Assembly: GCA_964552195.1 (NCBI GenBank)
Contig: CAZKFM010000017.1
Coordinates: forward strand, 1 to 36,857
Direction of reading: 5' to 3'
Length of the DNA: 36,857 bases
DNA from: CAZKAP01 sp964552195
Lineage (GTDB): Bacteria > Bacteroidota > Bacteroidia > Flavobacteriales > Flavobacteriaceae
Below the pieces are notes generated by a model. That model was not told the origin of the DNA and searched no databases. It was given only the letters and a program-made list of their open reading frames with translations. Within the stretch, counting starts at the first letter, position 1. The number at the start of each line of letters is the position of its first letter. Shown here piece by piece: positions 25,645-34,896 of the stretch. The translations under genes were made by a program, and so were the position numbers.

Positions 25645-26505
25645 CTATCCTTCTTCTTTTTCCGTATTCTTCAGGTAGTACGCATGGGACTTCTTTAACT
25701 CCCGGGAAAGCCTGCGGGCCGCCCTGGAGTCCCGGGGGTAGTAGGCTCTTGAAAATTTCCTCCAATTGCGTTCCCTGAGCCATTCGAGCAGAGTCTTGTC
25801 CCGGTTTTTCTTGAATTCCAGGAGCTTCCCCAATATCTTGAGCTGTTCTTTTTCGTGCAGTTTAATTGCATCCACGAACTCAGGCATGCTATCGAAGCCC
25901 AGTTGGTTGAAGTGGGATCCCAGGATCTGGTACGAGCCCCAAGTTGCAGCACAGTAGGCAGACGTCTTGACAATACGGGATTCACTCATGGAAAGTGCCC
26001 GCTCCAGCCGATCGTATTCAGCCTCTCCTCCCCGGTAAAACTTTTGAGTCCTGCGCTTATAGAGTACATCTTTAAATCTATCCTCGAGTATCAGGCTGGG
26101 ATTCATTCCCCGAAATTCCAATTCCTTCCAGAAGACGTCGCCATGAAAGAAGATGCATGGTTTTCCGCTTACCAGGTAGCCCCGCCCCAAACCCAGAGAC
26201 GCATTAAGCGCCTTGGCAATGGGAAGATCCAGTTCGTGCCGAAGGGCCCAACGCTTCAGATCCTTCTCGCTCAGTGACTTTTCGTATATAGGTTTCAAGT
26301 CCACTCCTTCGAGTAAAGATGCCCAGGTTATGGGTCCAGCCTTGCCGTCAACGACGAGATCGCTTTTGAGCTGATACTCCCGTACAGCGCGATCTACATC
26401 CTCTCCAAACTCCTGGGAAACCAATACATCATACCCCTTTCCCTCCAGAAGTTCGGTCAAGAGGAATACATCCTTTCCCTGAGATCGATAGCGCAATTCC
26501 GTCAT
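25645..26505 (-). CDS. N-acetylmuramidase-type protein with N-terminal peptidoglycan-binding domain
   Basis: This 286-residue protein starts with a PG_binding_1 domain (about 1-68: RYRSQGKDVFLLTELLEGKG, DRAVREYQLKSDLVVDGKAG). From about 115 follows an N-acetylmuramidase (DUF3380) domain: IFFHGDVFWKELEF, a Tyr/Gly-rich stretch (FYRGGEAEYDRLERALSMSE), the conserved ATWGSYQILGSHFNQLGF and LLEWLRERNWRKFSRAYY near the end. This fold is typical of phage endolysins and related muramidases. No signal peptide is visible. The gene lies 65 bp downstream of the patatin gene and 133 bp upstream of a second peptidoglycan-binding gene. Confidence 0.85.
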   Translation of the reverse strand: MTELRYRSQGKDVFLLTELLEGKGYDVLVSQEFGEDVDRAVREYQLKSDLVVDGKAGPITWASLLEGVDLKPIYEKSLSEKDLKRWALRHELDLPIAKALNASLGLGRGYLVSGKPCIFFHGDVFWKELEFRGMNPSLILEDRFKDVLYKRRTQKFYRGGEAEYDRLERALSMSESRIVKTSAYCAATWGSYQILGSHFNQLGFDSMPEFVDAIKLHEKEQLKILGKLLEFKKNRDKTLLEWLRERNWRKFSRAYYPRDSRAARRLSRELKKSHAYYLKNTEKEEG

Positions 26506-26570
26506 AACGTTGCCAATGAAGTAATATACCGCCTTTTACGACCTGTGTCAACCCTTTTTTCATCAAAATT

Positions 26571-29500
26571 TTATGGGTTTCTGGTGACATCTCTAAGAGC
26601 TTCCAGGGTAATCGGGTGTCCGAGCATGGCATGCATGAAATCGTAGGCCGGTCCGGCCATGACACGGCTTATGGCGGGCTCCACCACAGGTATGCGCCCC
26701 CTTTCCAGTCCCAGACGTGACCTGAGCACAGAATCGATAGTCGCGTTGTTCTCACGAGCAAGCTCGAACAGCCGGGCGTCGATTTGTTCCGTACTCCCTC
26801 CACAGACCAGTTCCTTTCCCACCAAATCCTTCACATCCTGGGCAGTAAAACGATGGGGCAGATATATGCTGCGAAACCTAAGCCGGATGTCTTGCACCGA
26901 GTCCAGATCCGACAGCACCGACTTGATATAGGTAGGTAGCATTTCGGTAGCGGCAACCGAGCTCAGGAGTGAACCGGTTTCCGAATAGTTATTCAGTTTT
27001 CGGGGCTGGCAGCCCAGCTTTTTGCTAAGGTAGTATCGGATGTACAGGTCTTTGTCATTCACGATATTGATGAAAACATGATCCTGTTTCAGAGAACGGA
27101 GTCCGGGAATATTTTCGTGATGATTGATCGCCTGCATGAGCTTGAACACGGATAACAAACCCGAGTTTTCGTAAATGCCGCCGTCATTGTAATTGCCCTT
27201 GCCCTCGATCTTGGCAGCCGGACTCAGCACCGGGAAGCGGTTCGATGTCGATGCGGCGTCGTAATAGGCCAGGGTTTTAAGACAAGGGTATGACCCGGTC
27301 GATTTCGCCTCCGGATTTGACGGTAAACAATCATCCCAGGAGTCTATTTGCAGTATGTCATCTGCTCCCTGATACAGCAAACGGTTAGCCTGCCGGTCCG
27401 GGGTGGAAACACTCACGGCCATACCGTGGTTTCCTTTGACGTTGGTGGTATTGGCGATCAGAACGGGATAGTTCCGGTTCCATTTCTCGTAAAGCTTTTT
27501 CCAGAAAGCGCGATAAGGAGTACGGCCATGAGAAACATCCTTGTTTCCGGTGAGGTGCCCATAGCGGTCCATGGCGGATTCGGACCGGTTACCCACCGGC
27601 CAAAGCCCGGGGTTAAACAGATAGTAAAACAAATCACGCCCTAACATCTGGCTGATGTCCATAGAGAGTATGTTTTCGGTAGATACCCTGCGGATAACAT
27701 CCCCCCATTCTTCGGGTCTGTCCGGGTTGGCATATTGAATAGCGGCGTAATTCATCCAGCCCATGGTGCCGCCCGAAGCGCCAGAAATCCCAACGGTTCG
27801 TCCGATAAATTCCGGCTGTTGCATCTGCAGCTCGTTCAGCACGGACATCGTCCAGGCATTGGCCTTCATCCCCCCACCATAGGCCCCTATGTAATACCTG
27901 GGAGCCGATGGATGCAAGCCCTCCACGTATTCCTTAAGGGTAATTTCCTCCTCCAGGTTGCGCTCCACTGGGCTAAGCTCGTAAATGTTATTGCCCAGGC
28001 GCCGGGTCTGGTAGAAGGAGAATCCCAGTATCAGGGCCAGTAGTAGCAAGGCATTGACAAACATCAGCGATTTACGGGATTGTTCCTGCCGATAATAAAT
28101 GTAATTCTTGGTCAGGGCCGTAAACAGGCCATAATAGGTAAACAGGTAGAAGAGTATGAGTAGCAGCGTATTGAACGGTATGGCCAGGTAACTCAGAACT
28201 TCCCCGGTAAATAGCGTACTTCCGGACGGGAGTATGCCCGTAGTGAACAAGAGTCCGGCATTCAGATTCAATACCAGTAGGAACAGGAAAATCAGGGTTC
28301 CAATTGCGAAATTGGCCCAGAGAAATCCCAAGTTACTACTCAGTTTACTGAAACCTAGATGACTGAAAATCGTGTACGGAGGGTGGAGCATGTGGCAAGG
28401 ATGTTGTCCAAAAAACCCCCGCACCTCCGACCGCTGCCGCTCGAGTTCAATCCTTGTGGCTTCCGGATTCTTTCGGCGCAATTCCCGAATATCCTCAGTT
28501 CGCACAAAGGCATCCGCCGTAAAAGGCAATCTGGGGTGGAAACAGCTAAACCTCAGCAGGGAACGAACCGAACGAAAATACACGAAACTAAATAGCTGTA
28601 GTACAATACAGATCAGACTGAGCACTATGGTGATCTCGTTGTACCGCTCAGGGGATTCCGTCCCGAAGAGTTGAGCAAAGAGCCCGATATGGGCGAGGGC
28701 CGTAATGATCAGTAGCCAGAAAAAGACCTTGATCGGCAGATGTATCAGCCTGAGTTTCATTCTCCACACGGATTCGTTGGGCCTCAAGTGATAGGGTGCC
28801 TCATTTTTCTTTTCCTGTACCTGCTCGGGCAGATAAATGTTTCGTTGGTTCCTCGGGGTATAATCGTTGTCGTAAAAGTCGGGCAGGCCCTTGCTGAGCA
28901 ATTCATAGGCGTAATCGTACCACTGGTCCTTGCGGTTGGATAAACGGTAGAGGACCAGCGCCCCTACCAGTAAAAGAGACAAGGCGAAATAAGACATCCG
29001 GAACGGCCAGTCGTAGTTAATCTGGGAGGTGTAGGATATCATGTAGAACAGGCCCACGTAATAACATACGCCGAGTAGCCTCAGCAAATAATTATAGCTT
29101 CCTTCTTTTTTTTGCCTGTTGTCCTTAGACCGATTATTGAGCTTATAATGTACGATCCCGAGAAGGCCAAAAAGCTTCAGGCGGGAAATGTACCAGGTCC
29201 TGCTCCCGTTATCGGTGTTGATATAACTCGGATAATGAGTCAGAGTTACGGCGAAGGTGAACGACAAGATAAGCAGCAGAAACATGTTCCAGGGTTCCAG
29301 ATACAGATCCACCACTATGGAGTTCACCTGGGAGGCCCTGGGAAGGAAAACTCCGATTATGACCAGTATGATAAGACTGTAAACCGAAGAGCGAAGGAAA
29401 CGCCTCAGGGTGCCCAGGAAATTCCGGACAACGGTTCGAAGGAAAGAATCTGCAAACAATAAGGCGACTCCGGCGTAGGCGGCAATCTTAACCTGAGTGA

Positions 29501-29912
29501 TGAACCCGGGATGTTCGAAGCGGATGGCGTAGGTATAGTTCTCGAATGCATCAAGCAGGAAAGCGGAAAGAGCCAGTATCGAAAACAACCTGAACCGGAA
29601 CAACGTGAATCTCCGGGGTTGCATCCGGTGCTGGTGGAAGTAGAATTTCCAGAGTACCAGCAACAGGGCCAATGCCCAAATCGTGTCTACCACGAAGTAG
29701 GCGTAAAATGCGGTGTAGAGATGCCAGGACTGACGCATGAAATCCGCAAGCAGCTGAAGGTCGGTTTCGGCCCCGAATTGAGGATGGTCGACTATACCCG
29801 GCACAAAAAAGGCACTGTTGATAAGGAGCATCACAACGGTAAGGGCAATCAGCAGAACGAACTCCCACTGATAAATAATCTGACGGGATAATGGCAGGCG
29901 TGCAGCGTTCAT
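26571..29912 (-). CDS. Multi-spanning membrane protein with C-terminal patatin-like phospholipase domain
   Basis: This 1113-residue protein has about 13 transmembrane helices in its first 650 residues (for example FVLLIALTVVMLLINSAFFV and SLMFVNALLLLALILGFSFY). A patatin-like domain follows from about 680: an oxyanion-hole Gly-rich stretch (YIGAYGGGMKANAW), the nucleophile motif GISGASGGTMG (GxSxG) and the catalytic Asp in YNDGGIYENSG, about 180 residues later. Patatins hydrolyse phospholipids. Such a long TM part with a complete dyad is uncommon; it may be a lipid-remodelling enzyme or an effector that destroys the inner membrane. It is the first gene in the run with two wall-active proteins. 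Confidence 0.85.
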   Translation of the reverse strand: MNAARLPLSRQIIYQWEFVLLIALTVVMLLINSAFFVPGIVDHPQFGAETDLQLLADFMRQSWHLYTAFYAYFVVDTIWALALLLVLWKFYFHQHRMQPRRFTLFRFRLFSILALSAFLLDAFENYTYAIRFEHPGFITQVKIAAYAGVALLFADSFLRTVVRNFLGTLRRFLRSSVYSLIILVIIGVFLPRASQVNSIVVDLYLEPWNMFLLLILSFTFAVTLTHYPSYINTDNGSRTWYISRLKLFGLLGIVHYKLNNRSKDNRQKKEGSYNYLLRLLGVCYYVGLFYMISYTSQINYDWPFRMSYFALSLLLVGALVLYRLSNRKDQWYDYAYELLSKGLPDFYDNDYTPRNQRNIYLPEQVQEKKNEAPYHLRPNESVWRMKLRLIHLPIKVFFWLLIITALAHIGLFAQLFGTESPERYNEITIVLSLICIVLQLFSFVYFRSVRSLLRFSCFHPRLPFTADAFVRTEDIRELRRKNPEATRIELERQRSEVRGFFGQHPCHMLHPPYTIFSHLGFSKLSSNLGFLWANFAIGTLIFLFLLVLNLNAGLLFTTGILPSGSTLFTGEVLSYLAIPFNTLLLILFYLFTYYGLFTALTKNYIYYRQEQSRKSLMFVNALLLLALILGFSFYQTRRLGNNIYELSPVERNLEEEITLKEYVEGLHPSAPRYYIGAYGGGMKANAWTMSVLNELQMQQPEFIGRTVGISGASGGTMGWMNYAAIQYANPDRPEEWGDVIRRVSTENILSMDISQMLGRDLFYYLFNPGLWPVGNRSESAMDRYGHLTGNKDVSHGRTPYRAFWKKLYEKWNRNYPVLIANTTNVKGNHGMAVSVSTPDRQANRLLYQGADDILQIDSWDDCLPSNPEAKSTGSYPCLKTLAYYDAASTSNRFPVLSPAAKIEGKGNYNDGGIYENSGLLSVFKLMQAINHHENIPGLRSLKQDHVFINIVNDKDLYIRYYLSKKLGCQPRKLNNYSETGSLLSSVAATEMLPTYIKSVLSDLDSVQDIRLRFRSIYLPHRFTAQDVKDLVGKELVCGGSTEQIDARLFELARENNATIDSVLRSRLGLERGRIPVVEPAISRVMAGPAYDFMHAMLGHPITLEALRDVTRNP

Positions 29913-30371
29913 AGTAACGGTTGTTGATATCGATCCAGATCAAATACTGTTCCTAAGTGTTCAATCCTTCTTGGTATTTATACCTGTTAAACTCTGAACG
30001 TTAAATGCTCACAAAAGGTATATGCCATACGAAGCGGACAGTACCGCTCATTGTACAAATCCAACTCATGTAAGTTTATTCGTAATCAAGCTGATAAGAA
30101 TTTTCCAAAAAGTATTCAGAATAGGATTCCTATATTTATAAGTAGAAAAAACCTCAGTTGTAATTTCAACATACATCCGTTGATTCCGTAGATTTGGCTT
30201 CGCAGTAAACTGTGGCTTCTGAATTCACAGGCCTTAGGGGACGAGATCAACCTTGTTTTCCCGGGGTATTATCCGATACGAAGAATACCGTCCTTCTCTT
30301 GAACAACACTCATTCTTGGGGGAGAATTGTGGCTAGTGATAGTTTGGGACGGTTCTTTTTTCACCCGTATA
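29913..30371. other. Intergenic region upstream of the patatin gene
   Basis: About 460 bp, AT-richer than neighbours, with no convincing gene or RNA. It should hold the promoter of the patatin-muramidase run and the 3' end region of the epimerase gene. No strong terminator or clear repeat was found. Confidence 0.4.
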
Positions 30372-31172
30372 TTATGCCCCACCGATTGGTTCGATGTACA
30401 CCCGGTAGCGATCCACCCCGTTCAACACCCTGAATCCCTTAGACAGTTCCGTCTGTTCTCTTGTATAGGGATAATGGGAAATAGGTTCAATACACAGCAT
30501 AGAATTGACTTCCGTCCACAACATGCAGCTTCCAAAACCCTCTGTAGTCATTCGAAGGATATGGGCATCGTGAAGTAAAACTTCATTTGTGGAATCCAGT
30601 TCGTAGGCCCTGCTGCCCACAGCCAGGATCTCCCTCAGGGAAACCATTCGCTGGTCCGGTACCGATTCGACCCTGGCATTCTCGCTGTAGAGTTTGAAAG
30701 CCGGATGGTAGCCGATCATATAGGGCATCCCTTCCTCCCCGCTGATTTCGAATTCGACCTGAAGACCACCTTCCCTGAGACGGTATTTCTTGAGAAAAGT
30801 AAACCCATAGGGCCAGGTCAGTAACTCCTGGCTGGATTTGGCCGGGAACTTGGAGTTCGGCACGGGAGTACCCGCATCGTATATTTTGCGAAAGAACGCC
30901 TCAGTTCCAGAATCGAAAACCAGTTCGTAATTCAGTTCCCGTAAGTGTCCGTGCTGATCGAGCAGTCCGTCGCCTCTGGGCGTTTCAATTCGGTAATTCG
31001 CTTCACTCAGGGGGCCGATAATGGGAAACATCTCGGTGTCGGACTGCCGCCAACCCGGACTCCCTTTCTGGTGAATAAGCTCATAGCCCCCAATCTGATA
31101 GGAAATCAGTTCACCGCGTTCGATAACCACTCGCTGGTCGCCCTTCTCGAGTATGGATTTGGGATAAATCAT
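30372..31172 (-). CDS. Aldose 1-epimerase family protein
   Basis: This 266-residue protein has the GalM-like beta-sandwich fold: GELISYQIGGYELIHQKGSP (start), the central DGLLDQHGHLRELNYELVFD, the GYHPAFKLYSEN block containing the active-site His, and a C-terminal IEPISHYPYT. Family members interconvert sugar anomers. Its start lies one base from the stop of the PLP-enzyme gene, so it is in an operon with it. The sugar cannot be identified; the pairing with a cysteine synthase-like gene has no obvious pathway link. Confidence 0.87.
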   Translation of the reverse strand: MIYPKSILEKGDQRVVIERGELISYQIGGYELIHQKGSPGWRQSDTEMFPIIGPLSEANYRIETPRGDGLLDQHGHLRELNYELVFDSGTEAFFRKIYDAGTPVPNSKFPAKSSQELLTWPYGFTFLKKYRLREGGLQVEFEISGEEGMPYMIGYHPAFKLYSENARVESVPDQRMVSLREILAVGSRAYELDSTNEVLLHDAHILRMTTEGFGSCMLWTEVNSMLCIEPISHYPYTREQTELSKGFRVLNGVDRYRVYIEPIGGA

Positions 31173-31173
31173 G

Positions 31174-32163
31174 CTATTCGGATTCTTCCAGGTAGCCCAT
31201 GGATTTCATCCACTCATCGTTAAACATCTTGCCTACATAACGGCTGCCATGATCGTGAAAGAGGACCACCACCACATCCTCCGGACCAAAATGATCCGAA
31301 AGCTGTAACAGCCCTTTGATTGCCGCACCTGCGGAATTCCCTACAAACATTCCTTCTTCTCTGGCGAGTAGCCGGGTATAAACCGCGGCATCCTTGTCGG
31401 TTACTTTGGTGAATCCGTCGATGCCTGCAAAGCGAACATTAAGCGGGAGTATGTCTTCACCTATACCCTCGGTCACGTAGGGATAGATCTCATTCTCATC
31501 GAATTCCCCGGTCTCGTGGTACTTCTTAAATACGGACCCATAGGTATCGACCCCCCATACCTTGATAGCGGGGTTTTTCATTTTCAGGTACGAACTCACC
31601 CCCGATATGGTTCCTCCGGTCCCCACACCCACCACAAAATGGGTCACCCGACCTGCCGTCTGCTCCCAGATTTCGGGTCCGGTGCTTTGGAAATGGGCCT
31701 TGCAGTTGGAAGGGTTGTCGTACTGATTTACATACCAGGAATTAGGAATTTCCTTCGACATCCGGCGAGCCGTGGAATAGTAGCTCCTGGGATCGTCCGG
31801 GGCAACATCTGTCGGGCATACTATGACCTCGCTGCCCATGGCTTTCAGTATGTCGATCTTCTCCTTGGATTGCTTGTCTGTGGTAACGCAGATCAGGCAA
31901 TACCCTTTAACCGTCGCCGCCAATGCCAATCCCATTCCTGTATTTCCCGAGGTTCCCTCGATTATGGTTCCTCCGGGCTTGAGTATGCCGGCCCTTTCAG
32001 CATCTTCCACCATTTGAAGGGCCATTCGGTCCTTGACCGAATTCCCGGGATTGAATGTCTCGTATTTGGCTAGTACCAGACAGGGGAGGTCACGCGTAAG
32101 TCGATTGATCTTGATCAGTGGGGTCTTCCCGATGGTGTCCAGTATGTTTTCGGCGTATTCCAT
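31174..32163 (-). CDS. Cysteine synthase / cystathionine beta-synthase-type PLP enzyme
   Basis: This 329-residue fold-type II enzyme has the PLP lysine at position 44 in NPGNSVKDRMA, the phosphate/substrate loop TSGNTG (71-76) and the Gly-rich phosphate cup GTGGTISG (about 178-185). It has no C-terminal CBS pair. The closest relatives are bacterial CBS-like or O-acetylserine sulfhydrylase-like enzymes, making cysteine or cystathionine from serine derivatives. ATG 32163 starts at MEYAENILDTIGKTPLI, which is where the family aligns; the upstream start at 32232 is longer than needed. Start is followed one gene later by the epimerase at one-base distance. Confidence 0.88.
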   Translation of the reverse strand: MEYAENILDTIGKTPLIKINRLTRDLPCLVLAKYETFNPGNSVKDRMALQMVEDAERAGILKPGGTIIEGTSGNTGMGLALAATVKGYCLICVTTDKQSKEKIDILKAMGSEVIVCPTDVAPDDPRSYYSTARRMSKEIPNSWYVNQYDNPSNCKAHFQSTGPEIWEQTAGRVTHFVVGVGTGGTISGVSSYLKMKNPAIKVWGVDTYGSVFKKYHETGEFDENEIYPYVTEGIGEDILPLNVRFAGIDGFTKVTDKDAAVYTRLLAREEGMFVGNSAGAAIKGLLQLSDHFGPEDVVVVLFHDHGSRYVGKMFNDEWMKSMGYLEESE

Positions 32164-32249
32164 AGGCTGCAAAGATAGAATTTCAGCTGCGACCTCCGGG
32201 TTCACAACGAATTGAAATTCATATAAACCCAAGGGGTTTGTGGGGGTGA

Positions 32250-33491
32250 TCAGCTGAATTTAATTGCCCTAACCGGAGGGACCCGGGAGATCACCAGAGA
32301 GGGAATCACCAGCATCAGAGTACAGGCAACAAGCACACCCAGATTGAGTGCAAGAACCGACCAGGGAGTAAGGTATACCGGAATATGCTTCATGTAATAC
32401 TCCTGCGGATTGGGAAAACTCAGGAGGTGAAAGCGGTCCTGCAATACAATCAACGTGAGTGCAATCGCATTTCCCCAGAAAAGACCTATACCGATCAGAT
32501 ACACCGCATGTATGAGGAACACTTTTCGGATGCTCCAGTTCGATGCGCCAAGCGCCTTGAGAATGCCGATCATAGGAGTTCGCTCAAGTACCAGTACCAG
32601 CAGTGCGGTAATCATGTTGATCCCTCCGACAATGATCATGATGCCAATGATAATCGCGATGTTGAAGTCGAACAGGCCAATCCATTCGAATATATTGTAA
32701 TAGCGATTCAGTATGTTTTGGGTATCCAGATAGGATATGGTCTGTTCGTAAATCTGTCCGGTCAGCTCGTTGACCCGGTCGAAATCGTTTACAAACACTT
32801 CGAAGTGCCCCACCTGGTCGGGCTCCCACTGATTCATACGCTGTATATGCCTGATATCGACCAGGACGTACTGACTGTCGAATTCCTCGAACCCGGACTC
32901 GTAAACGCCTGTAATGCTAAACCTTCGGGTATTCGGATTCTTTCTTGCATCGTCTTCCTTGAGAAAAAAGGAGTAAAACGTGTCTCCTATACCGAGCTGC
33001 AGACGATTGGCGAGTCTGCTGGAAATCAGCACTTCATTATTCAGCTTACCCGAATAGTCCGGCAGTCGCCCCTCGATGAGGAAGGACTCAAAATCGTCCC
33101 AGCGATAATCGTCCCCCACGCCTTTTGCCAGTATGCCCTCGAAGGTATTCTCCGTCCTGATTATACCGGCCTTCACGGCCACGGCCTGAACATGTTCCAC
33201 ACCCTCAACCGACTCGAATTCGGGATAGAAATCCTGATTTCGGCTCACCGGCTTCACCGATACCTCGGATCGATTGTTGTCGTAGTTGGAAATTTGAATG
33301 TGACCGTGGAAGGCTGAGACCTTTTCCCGAATTTTACGCTGCAGTCCGAAACCTGTGGCCATGGCGATCAGCATCATCAGTATGCCCAGGGCAATTGCGG
33401 CCATGGCGAAACTCATGATCGGGGATGAGGCGCTCTGTCTGTGCGTTCGCTCCCGGATCAGGCGACGGGCTATAAACCATTCAAATTTCAA
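32250..33491 (-). CDS. LolC/LolE-type lipoprotein-releasing ABC permease
   Basis: This 413-residue protein begins with FIARRLIRERTHRQ, then TM1 (SFAMAAIALGILMMLIAMA), a large periplasmic MacB_PCD-like domain (about 50-265) and three C-terminal helices with the FtsX-like ERTPMIGILKALGASNWSIR coupling motif. In Lol systems it removes lipoproteins from the inner membrane. No ATPase (LolD) gene is adjacent. The start is TTG 33489-33491, only three bases from the divergent ATG at 33495, so the promoters of the two genes must lie in each other's coding sequence. Confidence 0.85.
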   Translation of the reverse strand: MKFEWFIARRLIRERTHRQSASSPIMSFAMAAIALGILMMLIAMATGFGLQRKIREKVSAFHGHIQISNYDNNRSEVSVKPVSRNQDFYPEFESVEGVEHVQAVAVKAGIIRTENTFEGILAKGVGDDYRWDDFESFLIEGRLPDYSGKLNNEVLISSRLANRLQLGIGDTFYSFFLKEDDARKNPNTRRFSITGVYESGFEEFDSQYVLVDIRHIQRMNQWEPDQVGHFEVFVNDFDRVNELTGQIYEQTISYLDTQNILNRYYNIFEWIGLFDFNIAIIIGIMIIVGGINMITALLVLVLERTPMIGILKALGASNWSIRKVFLIHAVYLIGIGLFWGNAIALTLIVLQDRFHLLSFPNPQEYYMKHIPVYLTPWSVLALNLGVLVACTLMLVIPSLVISRVPPVRAIKFS

Positions 33492-33494
33492 CAG

Positions 33495-34757
33495 ATGTGG
33501 ACTTTAGGCACGATCAAAAATAGCGGATTCCTTTTGCTTTTACTAGCCCTCAGTTGCGGGGAAAAACAGGAAGGCGAAGTGCCCGCAGATTCAGGAAGCG
33601 GGGAAGCCGCCCTGGCCGAAACAAAAACTCAGCCGGAAGAATACCCCTGGGTCTCCGGAGCCGAACGCACGTCCGAATACCTCCCCTTGCTGAAGGGAAA
33701 ACGTGTGGGCCTGGTAGCCAATCAGACTTCTCAGGTGCGCTCGGCGACAGGACAGTGGGTCCACCTGGTCGATACCCTGTTATCTTCTGGTATTTCCATC
33801 TCCCGGGTATTCTCACCGGAACACGGTTTTCGCGGCAGTGCGGATGCGGGAGAAAAGGTGGAAAGCGGCAGGGATGCCCGAACCGGATTAGCCATAGTCT
33901 CCCTCTACGGCAGACAGCGCAAACCCGATCAGGAGCAACTTTCCGACCTCGATCTAATCGTTTTCGATATACAGGACGTTGGGGTGCGTTTCTACACCTA
34001 TATCGCCACCCTGCAGTTGGTCATGGAGGCCGCATCAGAAGCCGGAAAGCCTGTAATCGTCCTGGACCGGCCCAATCCCAACGGCCACTATGTCGATGGC
34101 CCTACTATGGAGGATGAGCATACAGGTTTCCTGGGCATGAATACCATACCCCTGGTTTACGGACTCACCATAGGCGAATACGCCCGGATGGTACAGAGTG
34201 AGGGCTGGATGAAAGGGGCCGAATCGCTTGATCTCACTGTCATTGAGCTCGAAAACTACCGGCATCAGGACCGCGTGTATCTCCCCTTTCCCCCTTCCCC
34301 TAACCTGCCCAACGCAAGGTCCATTGCACTTTACCCCAGCCTGGGCCTGTTCGAGGGGACCTATGTAAATGCCGGCAGGGGAACGAAGGCCCCGTTTCAG
34401 CAGTTTGGAGCCTCCTTTCTGGAACCCACCGTCTTTACATACTCCTATGTGCCTCGTCCGATGCCCGGCGCCAAATATCCCAAGGAGGAAGGCCGTCGCT
34501 GTTGGGGTACGGACCTGAGGGATTATCCCTGGAAAGAGATCAGACGCGTTGAGCTCAAATGGTTGATTCAGGCGTACAACGCCCGGAAGACCGGTGGGTC
34601 ATTCTTTAAGAGGGGGTCATTCGAAAAACACTCGGGGACTTCCTACCTGCAGGATTGGATCGAATCCGGGAAGTCGGAAAGCGAAATACGCGGTCGTTGG
34701 AAGCCGGAATTAGCGGCGTACCGGGAAATCCGAGCAAAATATCTGACCTACCCTTGA
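33495..34757 (+). CDS. NamZ-like exo-beta-N-acetylmuramidase lipoprotein (DUF1343)
   Basis: This 420-residue lipoprotein (lipobox LLALSC) has a Glu/Asp-rich linker, then the DUF1343 catalytic region: GKRVGLVANQTSQV (start), FSPEHGFRG (active site block), DAGEKVESGRDARTGL, DLIVFDIQDVGVRFYTY, VIVLDRPNPNGHYVDGP, EGTYVNAGRGTKAPF and FQQFGASF. Related NamZ enzymes cleave terminal N-acetylmuramic acid from peptidoglycan fragments, a step of wall turnover and recycling. All these blocks are present. It is divergent from the LolC/E-like gene. It ends before the cassette region that starts at 34896. Confidence 0.87.
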   Translation: MWTLGTIKNSGFLLLLLALSCGEKQEGEVPADSGSGEAALAETKTQPEEYPWVSGAERTSEYLPLLKGKRVGLVANQTSQVRSATGQWVHLVDTLLSSGISISRVFSPEHGFRGSADAGEKVESGRDARTGLAIVSLYGRQRKPDQEQLSDLDLIVFDIQDVGVRFYTYIATLQLVMEAASEAGKPVIVLDRPNPNGHYVDGPTMEDEHTGFLGMNTIPLVYGLTIGEYARMVQSEGWMKGAESLDLTVIELENYRHQDRVYLPFPPSPNLPNARSIALYPSLGLFEGTYVNAGRGTKAPFQQFGASFLEPTVFTYSYVPRPMPGAKYPKEEGRRCWGTDLRDYPWKEIRRVELKWLIQAYNARKTGGSFFKRGSFEKHSGTSYLQDWIESGKSESEIRGRWKPELAAYREIRAKYLTYP

Positions 34758-34896
34758 ATCAAGGATCCTCGAGAAGTCAAATGGTATGCCACTTTGCTTT
34801 TGCTTTGATTTTCAGTGAGATTTACAGTATGAAATCAATAACTTCGGTCCACTACCGGTTAAAGGAGTATAGTGCAGAATGCGCTTTACACGTACG

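Noticed and set aside
24066..26505. Prophage lysis region
   Set aside because: Muramidase and wall-binding genes resemble endolysins, but no capsid, tail, terminase, integrase or holin gene is near.
32385..33317. 310-codon open frame on the plus strand
   Set aside because: It lies antisense to the LolC/E-like permease, whose domain features are clear; the composition looks like a shadow.
34758..34895. Full preceding attC upstream of the cassette
   Set aside because: Only a 3' remnant (AATGCGC before the crossover point) can be seen; no matching left arms were found.
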